A stretch of DNA of 64,000 bases from positions 1,219,711 through 1,283,710 of the forward strand of contig NZ_FXAJ01000002.1 in the NCBI RefSeq assembly GCF_900177535.1, given 5' to 3'. The translations under genes and the position numbers were made by a program. The DNA is from Priestia filamentosa. Its GTDB lineage: Bacteria; Bacillota; Bacilli; Bacillales; Bacillaceae_H. The notes under the pieces were generated by a model. It made no database searches and was not told where the DNA came from. It was given only the letters and a program-made list of their open reading frames with translations. Positions 45,295 through 53,992 of this stretch are shown here, one piece after another (position 1 is the first letter of the stretch; every line of letters begins with the position of its first letter).

Positions 45295-46053
45295 GTGAAA
45301 ATTTTTATTGACCCTGGTCATGGAGGAACAGACAGCGGAGCTGTTAGCAATGGCTTACTGGAAAAAAACTTAACATGGCAAATTGCTTCTGCCGTTCGAA
45401 ATATGTTGATAAATGAATATGAAGACGTTTATGTTCTTATGAGCCGTACAGGAGATCAAACCGTTTCTTTAACGGCAAGAACAAATGCTGCGAATGCTTG
45501 GAATGCAGATTACTATTTGTCAATTCACATTAATGCAGGAGGCGGAACAGGATACGAGGATTACGTTTTTCCAGGAATCGGCGCTCCTACTACAACATAT
45601 CAAAACCTTATTCATGAAGAAATTTTAAAATCTGTAGATTTTACCAATCGAGGTAAGAAAACAGCAAACTTTCATGTTTTGCGAGAAACAAATATGCCTG
45701 CTATTTTAACGGAGAATGGATTTATTGATAATGTCAATGATGTCGCTAAGTTGAGAAATGCAAGCTTTATTACCTCTATCGCCCGTGGGCATGTAAACGG
45801 ATTGGCTCGTGCTTTTAATCTTCAGCGAAAACAGCAGGCATCACTTTTTAAAGTTCAAATTGGGGCTTTCTCTTCACGAGAAAATGCAGAACGGTTAGCA
45901 TCTGAAGCTAAGACAAAAGGATTTTCGAGTTTTATTGCTACTGAGAATAATCTCTTTAAAGTCCAAATTGGGGCTTTCTCTTCACGAGAAAATGCTGAAG
46001 CTTTATCTATAAGAGCTAAGAATGCAGGATTCGAGGTTACAATCATTCAATAG
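45295..46053 (+). CDS. CwlC-like N-acetylmuramoyl-L-alanine amidase with SPOR repeats
   Basis: 252 residues. Amidase_3 domain (about 1-175): IFIDPGHGGTDSGAVSNGLLEKN (Zn His and Glu), YLSIHINAGG, VLRETNMPAILTENGFIDN. Then two SPOR repeats (about 183-216 and 219-252), each starting LFKVQIGAFSSRENAE. Matches the size and plan of CwlC, the mother-cell amidase that lyses the sporangium. GTG start after GAGAGGTGAT. Confidence 0.9.
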   Translation: MKIFIDPGHGGTDSGAVSNGLLEKNLTWQIASAVRNMLINEYEDVYVLMSRTGDQTVSLTARTNAANAWNADYYLSIHINAGGGTGYEDYVFPGIGAPTTTYQNLIHEEILKSVDFTNRGKKTANFHVLRETNMPAILTENGFIDNVNDVAKLRNASFITSIARGHVNGLARAFNLQRKQQASLFKVQIGAFSSRENAERLASEAKTKGFSSFIATENNLFKVQIGAFSSRENAEALSIRAKNAGFEVTIIQ

Positions 46054-46056
46054 CAG

Positions 46057-46085
46057 AAAGCGCTCTTTATAGTAAAGAGCGCTTT
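46057..46085. terminator. Bidirectional terminator
   Basis: AAAGCGCTCTTTA/TAAAGAGCGCTTT with the loop TAG, between convergent genes. Confidence 0.85.
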
Positions 46086-46914
46086 AATTTTCTCTAATTT
46101 TTTGGGTATACCAAACGGTTTCTCGTTTTCCAAGAGCTGCATGACCCATTTTTTTATTATAATACAAATCAATTTTCACATTTTTCACTTCATATTTTTC
46201 ATCCATATGTTGAAGCTCATCAAGAAATGGAAGGAGATGATTTGTAACATCAAATTCGCATGCTCCATTTTGTAGATAGTAAATTTCAGGAACATACTTT
46301 CTAGATTTAAAAAATTGAACAATATTGATTCGATTGCCAAATCTATTGATTACTTCTTCATTTGTTAGACCTTGATATGATAAGTTAAATACATTCTGTA
46401 CAGGAGTCTTTAACCATCTTGTTAAACAGGTTTGAGGATTGTTAACAAGCGCTTTAGATCCTCGTATATATCCTGCTAAAATCATAGACATAAATCCTCC
46501 TCCAGAAGAACCATAAAAAACAACATCTTTTGTTTCATATTGAATTTTTTTAAAGAGTTTAAGTAAAATAAGTGCAATTTCTTCTAAATAGAATCGCTCT
46601 GCTGTACCTTGTCCCCATCCTAGTGGAAGTTTTCCTAAATAAAGAGTTGGATCATTATAGTAAATAACAGAGTCTTTAAAATCATTCATCCAAGAGTGAC
46701 GCTGGAAATATGGAGGGCCGTTTGGCATTTCCATGTTTGCTCCTCCACCTGATCCTAAAACAAGTAGATTTTTTTCTCCGCTTTTTAACTTAACAAGAAA
46801 CTCGTAGCTGACACCTCTCCAATCAATCTCCAAAATAACTGGAACATCAAGAGGAATGTAAAGAGAATCAAATTCTGTAAAGTCTATCTGTATTTTTCTA
46901 TATTTATCAAGCAT
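46084..46914 (-). CDS. Alpha/beta-hydrolase-like protein, glycan-locus type
   Basis: 276 residues. A central VVFYGSSGGGFMSMILAGYIRG is a nucleophile elbow (Ser near 142) and KKMGHAALGK supplies a candidate His. N-terminal region LVLGSGGGANMEMPNGPPYFQRHSW. Similar proteins occur beside surface-glycan genes, so deacylation or glycan handling is possible. No signal peptide. Function uncertain. Confidence 0.65.
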   Translation of the reverse strand: MLDKYRKIQIDFTEFDSLYIPLDVPVILEIDWRGVSYEFLVKLKSGEKNLLVLGSGGGANMEMPNGPPYFQRHSWMNDFKDSVIYYNDPTLYLGKLPLGWGQGTAERFYLEEIALILLKLFKKIQYETKDVVFYGSSGGGFMSMILAGYIRGSKALVNNPQTCLTRWLKTPVQNVFNLSYQGLTNEEVINRFGNRINIVQFFKSRKYVPEIYYLQNGACEFDVTNHLLPFLDELQHMDEKYEVKNVKIDLYYNKKMGHAALGKRETVWYTQKIREN

Positions 46915-47129
46915 TCACATTTCTCCTTTTCCGGTATACTTTCTACTTATTCTATTCCTCTATTTTTAAAAGGTTTGGACTTTCTAAAATGTCTTATAAT
47001 TATCTTTTAGAACATAGTTTAATTAAATTAATAAAAAGTTAATTTTCCAGCTAGTAGGGAAAATAAAGAGAGAGATTTAACGTAAATGGCTATACTAAAA
47101 ACGAACTTATTCTAAAAAGGGGGAATAAA

Positions 47130-47417
47130 ATGAAAATCATTTTAATTCTAGGAAGCCTGATTTTTCCTTTCATCATGCTAATTCTACAGAAGAAATATAC
47201 CGTGCTTAATTTTGTCTTCAATGTGTTCGCTTTTGTTGCTATTCTCCTGTTTGGAGATATTGTCTCATTAGCAATTCATGATGTTCTTCAAGAAGATCTT
47301 GTATTTATGACAACTATTCATGCCATTTTTTTAAATCCCTTTCTACTTATTTCAGGTGCTTATATTGGTGTCTATCTTTTATATCGAATTTTGCTTCTAA
47401 TTGTAAAAGAACGATAA
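47130..47417 (+). CDS. Small membrane protein, three helices
   Basis: 95 residues, three hydrophobic segments (IILILGSLIFPFIMLIL; FVFNVFAFVAILLFG; FLLISGAYIGVYLLYRILLLI). AAAGGGGGAAT before ATG. Not recognised. Confidence 0.75.
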   Translation: MKIILILGSLIFPFIMLILQKKYTVLNFVFNVFAFVAILLFGDIVSLAIHDVLQEDLVFMTTIHAIFLNPFLLISGAYIGVYLLYRILLLIVKER

Positions 47418-47459
47418 AACCTCCCATCTTAATAAGAAAGAGGTTTTATCGTTCTTTTT
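47406..47459. terminator. Bidirectional terminator
   Basis: 19-bp perfect stem (AAAAGAACGATAAAACCTC) spanning the stops of both convergent genes. Confidence 0.85.
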
Positions 47460-48346
47460 TCTTTTGGGAGCTCTTTTGAAGGGTTAGGTACCTTATGGGG
47501 GTTATAATTAATCTCTTCTGAGGAGTAAATTCTCACAATCATTTGTGATCCATATGTATGAGCTCGAATGAGAATAGGTTGATTATACTGATTTTTGAAA
47601 CGAAAATCGGGACCATACCAGCTAACAGTTGCATCTCTTCCTTCAGGTACATATGTGACACGCTTGCTGTGGGAATAGCGTTCGACAATTTTAGCTCCCG
47701 CTTTCTCCACCGCATTAAATAAGGTTGAAGAAACTTGGCAAATTCCTCCTCCAATATCCTCGGCTAGTTCACCTCTGACAATAACAGGTGCTTTCAAATA
47801 TCCCTTATCTGCCGTTCTCTTTCCTACTGTTTTATTGAAAGAAAAGGTTTCATTTGGGAAAATAACTGTGTTGTTAAGCTCTTCCGTTGCTAAATCAATA
47901 TTATGAGACCTTGCTTCATTTCGTGTATTAAAATAAGTAACATATTGACCAATTAACCTTGTCTTAATATTTACTAAAAGCTCACTATCTACTTTAGGAT
48001 ATGTCGTATACATAGGAATTTCAATTGTGTTCCCATCATTTCCGTAAAACTGGGTAAGAAAACGATCCCTGAATTTTTCCTTATTTAAAATCTCACCTGT
48101 TTTCTCTTGTACTATTTCCCCATATTTATTAATATGGGCGTCTGTGGCTGGTTTATATGTTTCATTTTTTATGTTTTCTACAAGTTCTTCGTATTTTTCT
48201 TCATTAAGAAGTGGAAAACCTGGAACACTTTCCGTAAATTCTTTCCGTTCGATATTCTTAATCTGTTCACCTTTATATTGTAGGGTCACATTTGATGAAA
48301 CGGGCTGCGCAAAAAATAACATACCTATGATAAGCAACACTTTCAC
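47429..48346 (-). CDS. VanW-family exported protein (YoaR-like)
   Basis: 305 residues. Short signal sequence (MKVLLIIGMLFFAQPVSS). VanW domain with NTVIFPNETFSFNKTVGKRTADKGY, DIGGGICQVSSTLFNAVEKAGA and ERYSHSKRVTYVPEGRDATV (about 160-245). VanW is widespread outside vancomycin clusters; role unknown, probably at the wall. GTG start after GGAGGGAG. Confidence 0.88.
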   Translation of the reverse strand: MKVLLIIGMLFFAQPVSSNVTLQYKGEQIKNIERKEFTESVPGFPLLNEEKYEELVENIKNETYKPATDAHINKYGEIVQEKTGEILNKEKFRDRFLTQFYGNDGNTIEIPMYTTYPKVDSELLVNIKTRLIGQYVTYFNTRNEARSHNIDLATEELNNTVIFPNETFSFNKTVGKRTADKGYLKAPVIVRGELAEDIGGGICQVSSTLFNAVEKAGAKIVERYSHSKRVTYVPEGRDATVSWYGPDFRFKNQYNQPILIRAHTYGSQMIVRIYSSEEINYNPHKVPNPSKELPKEKRTIKPLSY

Positions 48347-48496
48347 TGTTCTCCCTCCTTCTCCTTGTTAATATGAGCGACACTTTTGCTTTTTATGTAC
48401 TTCATATAAAGAAGAAGAAAAAGGTTTTTTGTTTAGAATAACACTTCCTAGAAAACAATAAGAAAATCACATCAAAAGTAGGTGTAGATATATAAT

Positions 48497-49177
48497 ATGA
48501 ATCACTATCTAGCAATTGCAATCGACCTTTTCTTTGGTTTTATTGTTCTTTTTATCATTACAAAAGTGCTCGGCAGAAATCAATTTTCACAGATTACCCC
48601 TTTTGATTTTATTTCAGCGCTTATTTTAGGAGAACTACTTGGAAATGCTGTATATGATCCTGGAATAAATGTAAAAGAAATTATTTTCGCCGCTGTTTTA
48701 TGGTGTTTACTTATTTACACAACAGAAATGCTTACTCAAAAAGTTAAGAAAGTACGAAAGCTTCTTGAAGGGGAACCTATTATCGTCATTCGTCGAGGAC
48801 AACTCCAATATGAAGCACTCGCTAAAGGAAAACTTGATCTTAATCAACTTCAAAATCTTCTTCGTCAACAAGGTTTTTTCTCTATCGAAGAAGTTGAATT
48901 TGCTATTTTAGAAACAAACGGCATAATCAGTGTACTTCCAAAATCACAGTATGCTCCTCCTAACACTGAAGATCTTCATTTAGAACTTAAACCTGTTTAT
49001 TTACCTGTTACACTTATTATTGATGGAGAAGTTCTCTATGATAATTTAACAGAAGCAGGATTTAACGAAGAGTGGCTACAACAGCAACTTGCCAACCATA
49101 ACATTTTTGATTATAAAGATGTTATATTTGCAGAATGGAGAAAAGGAAAGCCTTTCTTCTTCCAAAAATACGAATAA
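48497..49177 (+). CDS. DUF421 membrane protein, second copy
   Basis: 226 residues; about three N-terminal helices, then DUF421/YetF_C soluble domain with VEFAILETNGIISVLPK near 135 and PVTLIIDGEVLYDNL near 172. Homologous in plan to the gene at 8158-8880. Weak ribosome binding site (AGGTGTAG). Confidence 0.85.
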   Translation: MNHYLAIAIDLFFGFIVLFIITKVLGRNQFSQITPFDFISALILGELLGNAVYDPGINVKEIIFAAVLWCLLIYTTEMLTQKVKKVRKLLEGEPIIVIRRGQLQYEALAKGKLDLNQLQNLLRQQGFFSIEEVEFAILETNGIISVLPKSQYAPPNTEDLHLELKPVYLPVTLIIDGEVLYDNLTEAGFNEEWLQQQLANHNIFDYKDVIFAEWRKGKPFFFQKYE

Positions 49178-49213
49178 AAAAGCGAAAGAAATGATTCATT
49201 TCTTTCGCTTTTT
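49176..49213. terminator. Bidirectional terminator
   Basis: AAAAAGCGAAAGAAATG/CATTTCTTTCGCTTTTT stem between DUF421 and tatA. Confidence 0.8.
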
Positions 49214-49238
49214 CTATAACCTTTTTAATAAAGCATTA

Positions 49239-49439
49239 TTAGTTAATTTTCTTTTTTTCTAATGTCGTTTGACTCTTTGTCTCTTCGTCATCTGAAACAA
49301 GCCCTTTTGTTGCGCTTTTGAATTCTGTTAATGTTCTTCCAAAAGCTCGTCCTACTTCTGGAAGTTTAGATGGTCCAAATACTATAAGAGCAATAATCAC
49401 AATTAAAACAAGTCCCGGGATTCCGATATTAGCCAACAT
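49239..49439 (-). CDS. tatA: TatA twin-arginine translocase subunit
   Basis: 66 residues: membrane helix [15 protein letters not shown], hinge [17 protein letters not shown], amphipathic helix and charged tail. Forms the Tat pore. 21 nt after phoD on the same strand, as tatAd follows phoD in B. subtilis. Confidence 0.95.
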   Translation of the reverse strand: MLANIGIPGLVLIVIIALIVFGPSKLPEVGRAFGRTLTEFKSATKGLVSDDEETKSQTTLEKKKIN

Positions 49440-49460
49440 TAGCTTTCCATCCTCCTTTAG

Positions 49461-51218
49461 TTAATTTTCAACCTTTTTCTTCAGTTTGTTCACCTGTTTT
49501 GTATGTGCCTTACTATGTGCTGTAATCCGATCTTCCTCTACTTCAGTAGATTTTTTCAAACCATGTGGAACAGCATTTGCACCGATCTGTTTTAAGCCTG
49601 TTTGATCTTTATGGTACACAAAAGATGCCCTTGTAGAAATAGCGGCGTTTGGTTCTGTTACAAAAGGAAGAACGCGGTAATCAGCTTGAAAACTTTCGGG
49701 AGTTACAGTACATCTTACATAACCTCTATAATCATTAAAAAATTTAAGGTGGGGGTTTTGAGCTAAGATGCGGTCTGTGTCTGCTCGCTTGTCTGCCCCG
49801 TTTCCACCTGAAGTAATAGATGTACCAACAAATTCAACTCCAACAAGAGAAGAAGATGCGTTATTAAAGTCTGTTTTAATATTAGAAGCCCAGCTTGCGT
49901 GAACATCTCCTGTTAAAACAACTAAGTTATTCATTCCTTTCTTTTGAACAAAGTCAATAATACGATTGCGCGCTTCAGGATACCCATCCCAAGAGTCCAT
50001 GCTATAAATTTGTTCCCCATTTTCCCCAAAGTTCCGTTGTGCGAAGAAAACTTGCTGAGCAAGAATATTCCAGTGAGCTTTTGACTTATTTAAGTTTTTG
50101 AAAAGCCAGTTCTCTTGCTGTTTACCAAGCATTGTTCGATTAGGATTCAGTGACTCTTCTGAATGCGGCTTGCTCCCATCTCCATTTGCTTGGTCATCAC
50201 GATACTGTCTTGAATCAAGAACATTAAATGAAGCAAGTTGACCATAAGAAAAATCGCGATATAAACTCATATCTCCTCCATTTGGAAGCGATGTTTTTCG
50301 CAGTGGCATATGCTCATAATATGCTTGATAAGCAGCTGCACGTCTTTTTATGAAAGCTTGAACAGATTGTCCTTTTTCAGGTATGTTATTTGCATAGTTA
50401 TTCTCAACTTCATGGTCATCCCATGTTACAATCCATGGAAAAGCGGCGTGTGCAGCTTTTAAATTCGCATCTGAGCGATACTGAGCATAGCGATTTCGAT
50501 AATCGTCTAATGTGATAATTTCTGGTCCACTATGGGTTCTTACATTTCCAGAAGCGGAAACATACTCGTTTGGTCCATATTCATATATGTAGTCACCTAA
50601 ATGAAAGACAACATCTAATTCCTCCTCAGCTAAATGTTTATAAGCTGTATAATAACCATGCTCATACTGTTGACAGGAAGCAAAAGCAAATCTAAGCTTT
50701 TGAATTTCTTCACTTCTTTTAGGTAATGTTTTTGTTCTGCCAACAGGGCTAAGTTCATTTCCGCTCTTAAATCGATAATAATAAACCTCATTAGACCTTA
50801 ATCCTTCTACTTCTACATGAACAGAGTGAGCAAGATTTGGAGAAGCTGTAGCACTTCCTTTCTTTACGATGCGTTTGAAGTTTTCATCTTTGGCCAGTTC
50901 CCATTCTACTTTCACTACTTCATTTGGCATCCCACCACCATTTAACGGATCAGGAGCTAACCTTGTCCAAAGAACAATTCCTTGTGGAGAAGGATCACCA
51001 GAACAAACACCGAGAGTAAAAGGATAGCTACTAAATTTTATCGTTTTTGCTTTCGCTTGAACATCCAATCCTCCCATAGACTGAGCAATAACAAAGCCAA
51101 GTGAAAGACCTGCAATTTTTCCTGCGCCTTCTAAAAATGCTCGTCGATCCACTTTTTTACGTTGCATTGTTTCCTCGCTAAACTCTTGAATCATTCCTTC
51201 TAATTTTTGTTTATCCAC
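49461..51218 (-). CDS. phoD: PhoD alkaline phosphatase/phosphodiesterase
   Basis: 585 residues, near B. subtilis PhoD size. Twin-arginine signal KVDRRAFLEGAGKIAGLSLG near residues 22-41. Metal-site motifs: FASCQQYEHG, FHLGDYIYEYG, TWDDHEVENNYA and VLTGDVHASW. Releases phosphate from phosphodiesters such as teichoic acid. The GTG start at 51218 is chosen: AAAGGAG precedes it, and the TATAAT at 51253-51258 puts the transcription start downstream of the longer frame's first codon (51254). PhoP-box repeats lie upstream. Confidence 0.95.
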   Translation of the reverse strand: MDKQKLEGMIQEFSEETMQRKKVDRRAFLEGAGKIAGLSLGFVIAQSMGGLDVQAKAKTIKFSSYPFTLGVCSGDPSPQGIVLWTRLAPDPLNGGGMPNEVVKVEWELAKDENFKRIVKKGSATASPNLAHSVHVEVEGLRSNEVYYYRFKSGNELSPVGRTKTLPKRSEEIQKLRFAFASCQQYEHGYYTAYKHLAEEELDVVFHLGDYIYEYGPNEYVSASGNVRTHSGPEIITLDDYRNRYAQYRSDANLKAAHAAFPWIVTWDDHEVENNYANNIPEKGQSVQAFIKRRAAAYQAYYEHMPLRKTSLPNGGDMSLYRDFSYGQLASFNVLDSRQYRDDQANGDGSKPHSEESLNPNRTMLGKQQENWLFKNLNKSKAHWNILAQQVFFAQRNFGENGEQIYSMDSWDGYPEARNRIIDFVQKKGMNNLVVLTGDVHASWASNIKTDFNNASSSLVGVEFVGTSITSGGNGADKRADTDRILAQNPHLKFFNDYRGYVRCTVTPESFQADYRVLPFVTEPNAAISTRASFVYHKDQTGLKQIGANAVPHGLKKSTEVEEDRITAHSKAHTKQVNKLKKKVEN

Positions 51219-51252
51219 GAAAGTTCTCCTTTCTAAATTAGGGTGCCTCCTC

Positions 51253-51294
51253 ATTATAAGAACTTTCTGTAAACTAATTGTGAAGTGATGTAAA
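51253..51294 (-). promoter_or_regulatory. phoD promoter with PhoP boxes
   Basis: On the minus strand: TTTACA (51294-51289), TTCACA (51284-51279), TTTACA (51273-51268), at 10- and 11-bp pitch, then TATAAT (51258-51253). Matches PhoP direct repeats (TTAACA-like) at a phosphate-starvation promoter. Confidence 0.8.
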
Positions 51295-51740
51295 GAACTA
51301 GAACGCCTCCCAAACTTTTTTCATAGGACTATAGAATTAAGAAAGAACAATAACTTCTTTTTCCGCTTCATATATGCTTCGTTTTTATTCTTAAAAGCTT
51401 CTTTTTTCTTATGTAGTCTTTTAAAAACTTTTACATATAAGCAAGAAAATTTGACAATAAGTGAGAAGATTTATGTTTTTTTTGACTTATTTCAAAGTTA
51501 ATCTTTACAAATTTACAAATATTTTTTTAAAATAGAAGCATTTTAAAAGAAAGATAGCTCTATCTTCCTCCATAAACACAAAGAAAAAAGAGAAATCACG
51601 GAAAAATAAAGAAAAAAACAAGTCTTTTTCCTTAAATTTCTCTCCTTCCTTATTTTCACACAGTATTAAAACTAGCTTTATAATCTTTTATTATTATTAA
51701 GAAATGAATCCTAGTTTTGAAGAAGGAGTGGAAGAGGAAT
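51295..51740. other. phoD-tatC divergent intergenic region
   Basis: About 450 nt, AT-rich. A TTGACA at 51451 lacks a good -10 box. No gene seen; the tatC promoter was not pinned down. Confidence 0.4.
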
Positions 51741-52484
51741 ATGGATCCTAAAGAATTAAATATTATTGAGCATCTAGAAGAAGTGAGGAAGCGACTTCTT
51801 TATATTATTGGCAGCTTTTTAACGCTACTTGCCCTATCGCTTTTTTTTGTAGAACAGATTTATAGTTTACTTGTCAAAGGATTGGACGTGAAGCTTGCTT
51901 TGTTAGGTCCATCTGATGTGTTGTGGATTTACTTTAAAATTGGAGCTGTATGTGCGATAGCATTCACACTTCCGATTGCAGGCTATCATATATGGAAATT
52001 TGTACTCCCGGCTTTAAAACCTCATGAACGAAGAGGGGCTCTTCTTTTCATTCCTTCCCTTTTCCTTCTATTCATTGGAGGAATTTCTTTTGGATATTTT
52101 GTTGTATTTCCAATTGTTCTTTCATTTATGCAAGATTTAGCAGGGGCTCATTTTATACAGTTTTATACCTCTCAAAATTATTTTAGTTTCTTAATTCGTT
52201 TAACTCTTCCGTTTGGAATTTTATTTGAGCTTCCAGCTATTGTTTTGTTTTTAACATCTTTTGGTTTATTAAAACCGCACATTTTAAAAAAATCACGGAA
52301 AATTGCTTATTTCATTATAGCTGTTACGTCTATTTTACTTACCCCGCCAGATTTTATTTCTGATATTCTTGTTCTCATTCCCCTTCTTTTCATATATGAG
52401 ATTAGTATTAATGTCTCTGCTTTTGTTTATCGTAAAAAACTACAAAAAGAAGCTGACCTCCAAGAAATGGGGCTCAGCTCTTAG
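51741..52484 (+). CDS. tatC: TatC twin-arginine translocase receptor
   Basis: About 247 residues, six membrane helices. Starts ELNIIEHLEEVRKRLLYIIGS (the TatC E-HL-E-R motif), and has LPIAGYHIWKFVLPALKPHERR near 85. Binds RR signal peptides and recruits TatA. ATG 51741 follows AAGAGG. It is transcribed away from phoD-tatA, unlike the phoD-tatAd-tatCd order of B. subtilis. Confidence 0.95.
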   Translation: MDPKELNIIEHLEEVRKRLLYIIGSFLTLLALSLFFVEQIYSLLVKGLDVKLALLGPSDVLWIYFKIGAVCAIAFTLPIAGYHIWKFVLPALKPHERRGALLFIPSLFLLFIGGISFGYFVVFPIVLSFMQDLAGAHFIQFYTSQNYFSFLIRLTLPFGILFELPAIVLFLTSFGLLKPHILKKSRKIAYFIIAVTSILLTPPDFISDILVLIPLLFIYEISINVSAFVYRKKLQKEADLQEMGLSS

Positions 52485-52485
52485 T

Positions 52486-52513
52486 AAAAAAGAAGGAGCA
52501 ATCCTTCTTTTTT
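52486..52513. terminator. tatC terminator
   Basis: AAAAAAGAAGGA/TCCTTCTTTTTT with a short loop. Confidence 0.85.
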
Positions 52514-52518
52514 ATTTT

Positions 52519-52647
52519 TTAAATGTTTGTATCTTTTCCGAACATGTTAACAAAAGCGTGAAAAATCTCTACCCCTTGAAATGCAAATAAGCTTAGTGCT
52601 GTAAGTGAAAAAGATCCAATCATTAGTATACGAATCCAAAACATCAT
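52519..52647 (-). CDS. Single-helix membrane peptide, 42 aa
   Basis: MMFWIRILMIGSFSLTALSL... with one membrane helix. Strong AAAGGAGGAATTTACG before ATG 52647; the longer frame to 52704 lacks a site. 25 nt after the next gene on the same strand, so likely cotranscribed. Not recognised. Confidence 0.65.
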   Translation of the reverse strand: MMFWIRILMIGSFSLTALSLFAFQGVEIFHAFVNMFGKDTNI

Positions 52648-52672
52648 CGTAAATTCCTCCTTTAAATCTTGT

Positions 52673-53002
52673 TTATTTTTCTGAGGCGAACGATGTTTTG
52701 TCAAAGTACGATGATTGATAAAAGACAGATAACAGAAAATGTCGGTCTTTGTGAATGCTCGGATTTTTGACAGCTTGAGATAGCCACAAAAATGTAAGCA
52801 AAAGCGTAACTGCTACAGTACTCCACAATACCGCTTTTTTATCATCTTTTGATACGTCTTTTAAAGAATGAATGTGTGTTTCATCTACAACAGCTGTAGA
52901 TGAATGATCTCCACTATGATGAGGTATTGCATGATGAGAAAATATAAATAGGGAGAAAACAAAAATAAAGCAAAGTGATATATACGGCTTTTTAAGAATC
53001 AT
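52673..53002 (-). CDS. Membrane protein with His-rich loop, 109 aa
   Basis: N-terminal hydrophobic segment (SLCFIFVFSLFIFS), then a short extracytoplasmic loop rich in His (HHAIPHHSGDHSS), a second helix (AVLWSTVAVTLLLTFLWLS) and a basic tail. GAGGAGGGAG before ATG. The His cluster could bind metal; no family recognised. Confidence 0.65.
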   Translation of the reverse strand: MILKKPYISLCFIFVFSLFIFSHHAIPHHSGDHSSTAVVDETHIHSLKDVSKDDKKAVLWSTVAVTLLLTFLWLSQAVKNPSIHKDRHFLLSVFYQSSYFDKTSFASEK

Positions 53003-53278
53003 CTTCTCCCTCCTCTCCTCTTTAACCTATCTTAAATCAATTATCTGAAAATGAAAAGTATTATTTTTTTTCACAATGATAAAAGTCGTCTTATTTTCGC
53101 CTAATCGTGTACACAAAATATTCTATTTTTGAAATTAATTTAATTCAATATAAGTATAAAATACTATGTACCCAATTTATTAAACACCTAAACTCTTAAA
53201 TTATTTACTAATCTCCATAATCAACTTTATAATATGTAAGAAAAAGGATTTTGTGATAAATGAAAGTGAGGCCTTCTT

Positions 53279-53992
53279 ATGGAGAATATACGTATTTTAG
53301 TAGCTGATGATGAACAAGAGATTTGTCATCTTATCAAAGCTTACTTAGAACGAGAACGCTATGAGGTAGACATTGCTAGAGATGGAGAAAAAGCGCTAGC
53401 TCTTTTCCGTCACCATACATACCATCTTGTAATTCTGGATATTATGATGCCCGGGAAAGATGGCATAGAAGTATGCCAAGTATTAAGAAAAGAAACAAAT
53501 GTCCCTATTTTAATGCTTACAGCCAAAGATCATGAAAGTGACAAAATCTTGGGACTAAGTTTTGGAGCGGATTATTATATTACAAAACCGTTTAGTATTT
53601 ACGAAGTTGTTGCTTGTGTGAAAGCTTTATTACGACGCTTTATTGTGTTAGGCAATAATACGATAAACGAAGAGCATAGTGTTATGAAATATAAAAATAT
53701 AGAAATGGATCTTACAACGTACAAAGTGCGAGTATTTGGCAAAGAGGTGACCCTTGCCGCTAAAGAACTGAAACTTTTAAAACTCTTTTTATCGCATCCT
53801 GAACGTGTATTTACAAAAGCACAGCTCTTTAAAGAAGGATGGGGAGAGGAATATATCGAGGATGATAATACAGTAATGGTCCACATCAGAAAGCTTCGTA
53901 AAAAAATTGAAAAAGACCCTTCTAATCCGCTATTTATTCAAACAGTATGGGGCATTGGTTACAGATTTCAAGGTGAAAAAGATGAGATATGA
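53279..53992 (+). CDS. OmpR/PhoB-family response regulator
   Basis: 237 residues. Receiver with acidic pair Asp10/Asp11, phospho-acceptor Asp54 (VILDIMMPGKDG) and Lys in YYITKPFS. C-terminal winged helix with KELKLLKLFLSHPERVFTKAQLF and VMVHIRKLRKKIE...GIGYRF. Overlaps the kinase gene by 11 nt. Likely controls the ABC exporter downstream. Confidence 0.95.
   Translation: MENIRILVADDEQEICHLIKAYLERERYEVDIARDGEKALALFRHHTYHLVILDIMMPGKDGIEVCQVLRKETNVPILMLTAKDHESDKILGLSFGADYYITKPFSIYEVVACVKALLRRFIVLGNNTINEEHSVMKYKNIEMDLTTYKVRVFGKEVTLAAKELKLLKLFLSHPERVFTKAQLFKEGWGEEYIEDDNTVMVHIRKLRKKIEKDPSNPLFIQTVWGIGYRFQGEKDEI

Noticed and set aside
51500..51520. PhoP boxes before tatC (two TTTACA).
   Set aside because: The copies are 8 bp apart, not the ~11-bp pitch PhoP needs.
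53907..53981. N-terminal extension of the histidine kinase.
   Set aside because: It overlaps the response regulator's coding end in another frame; ATG 53982 has AAGGTG and begins directly before the first membrane helix.
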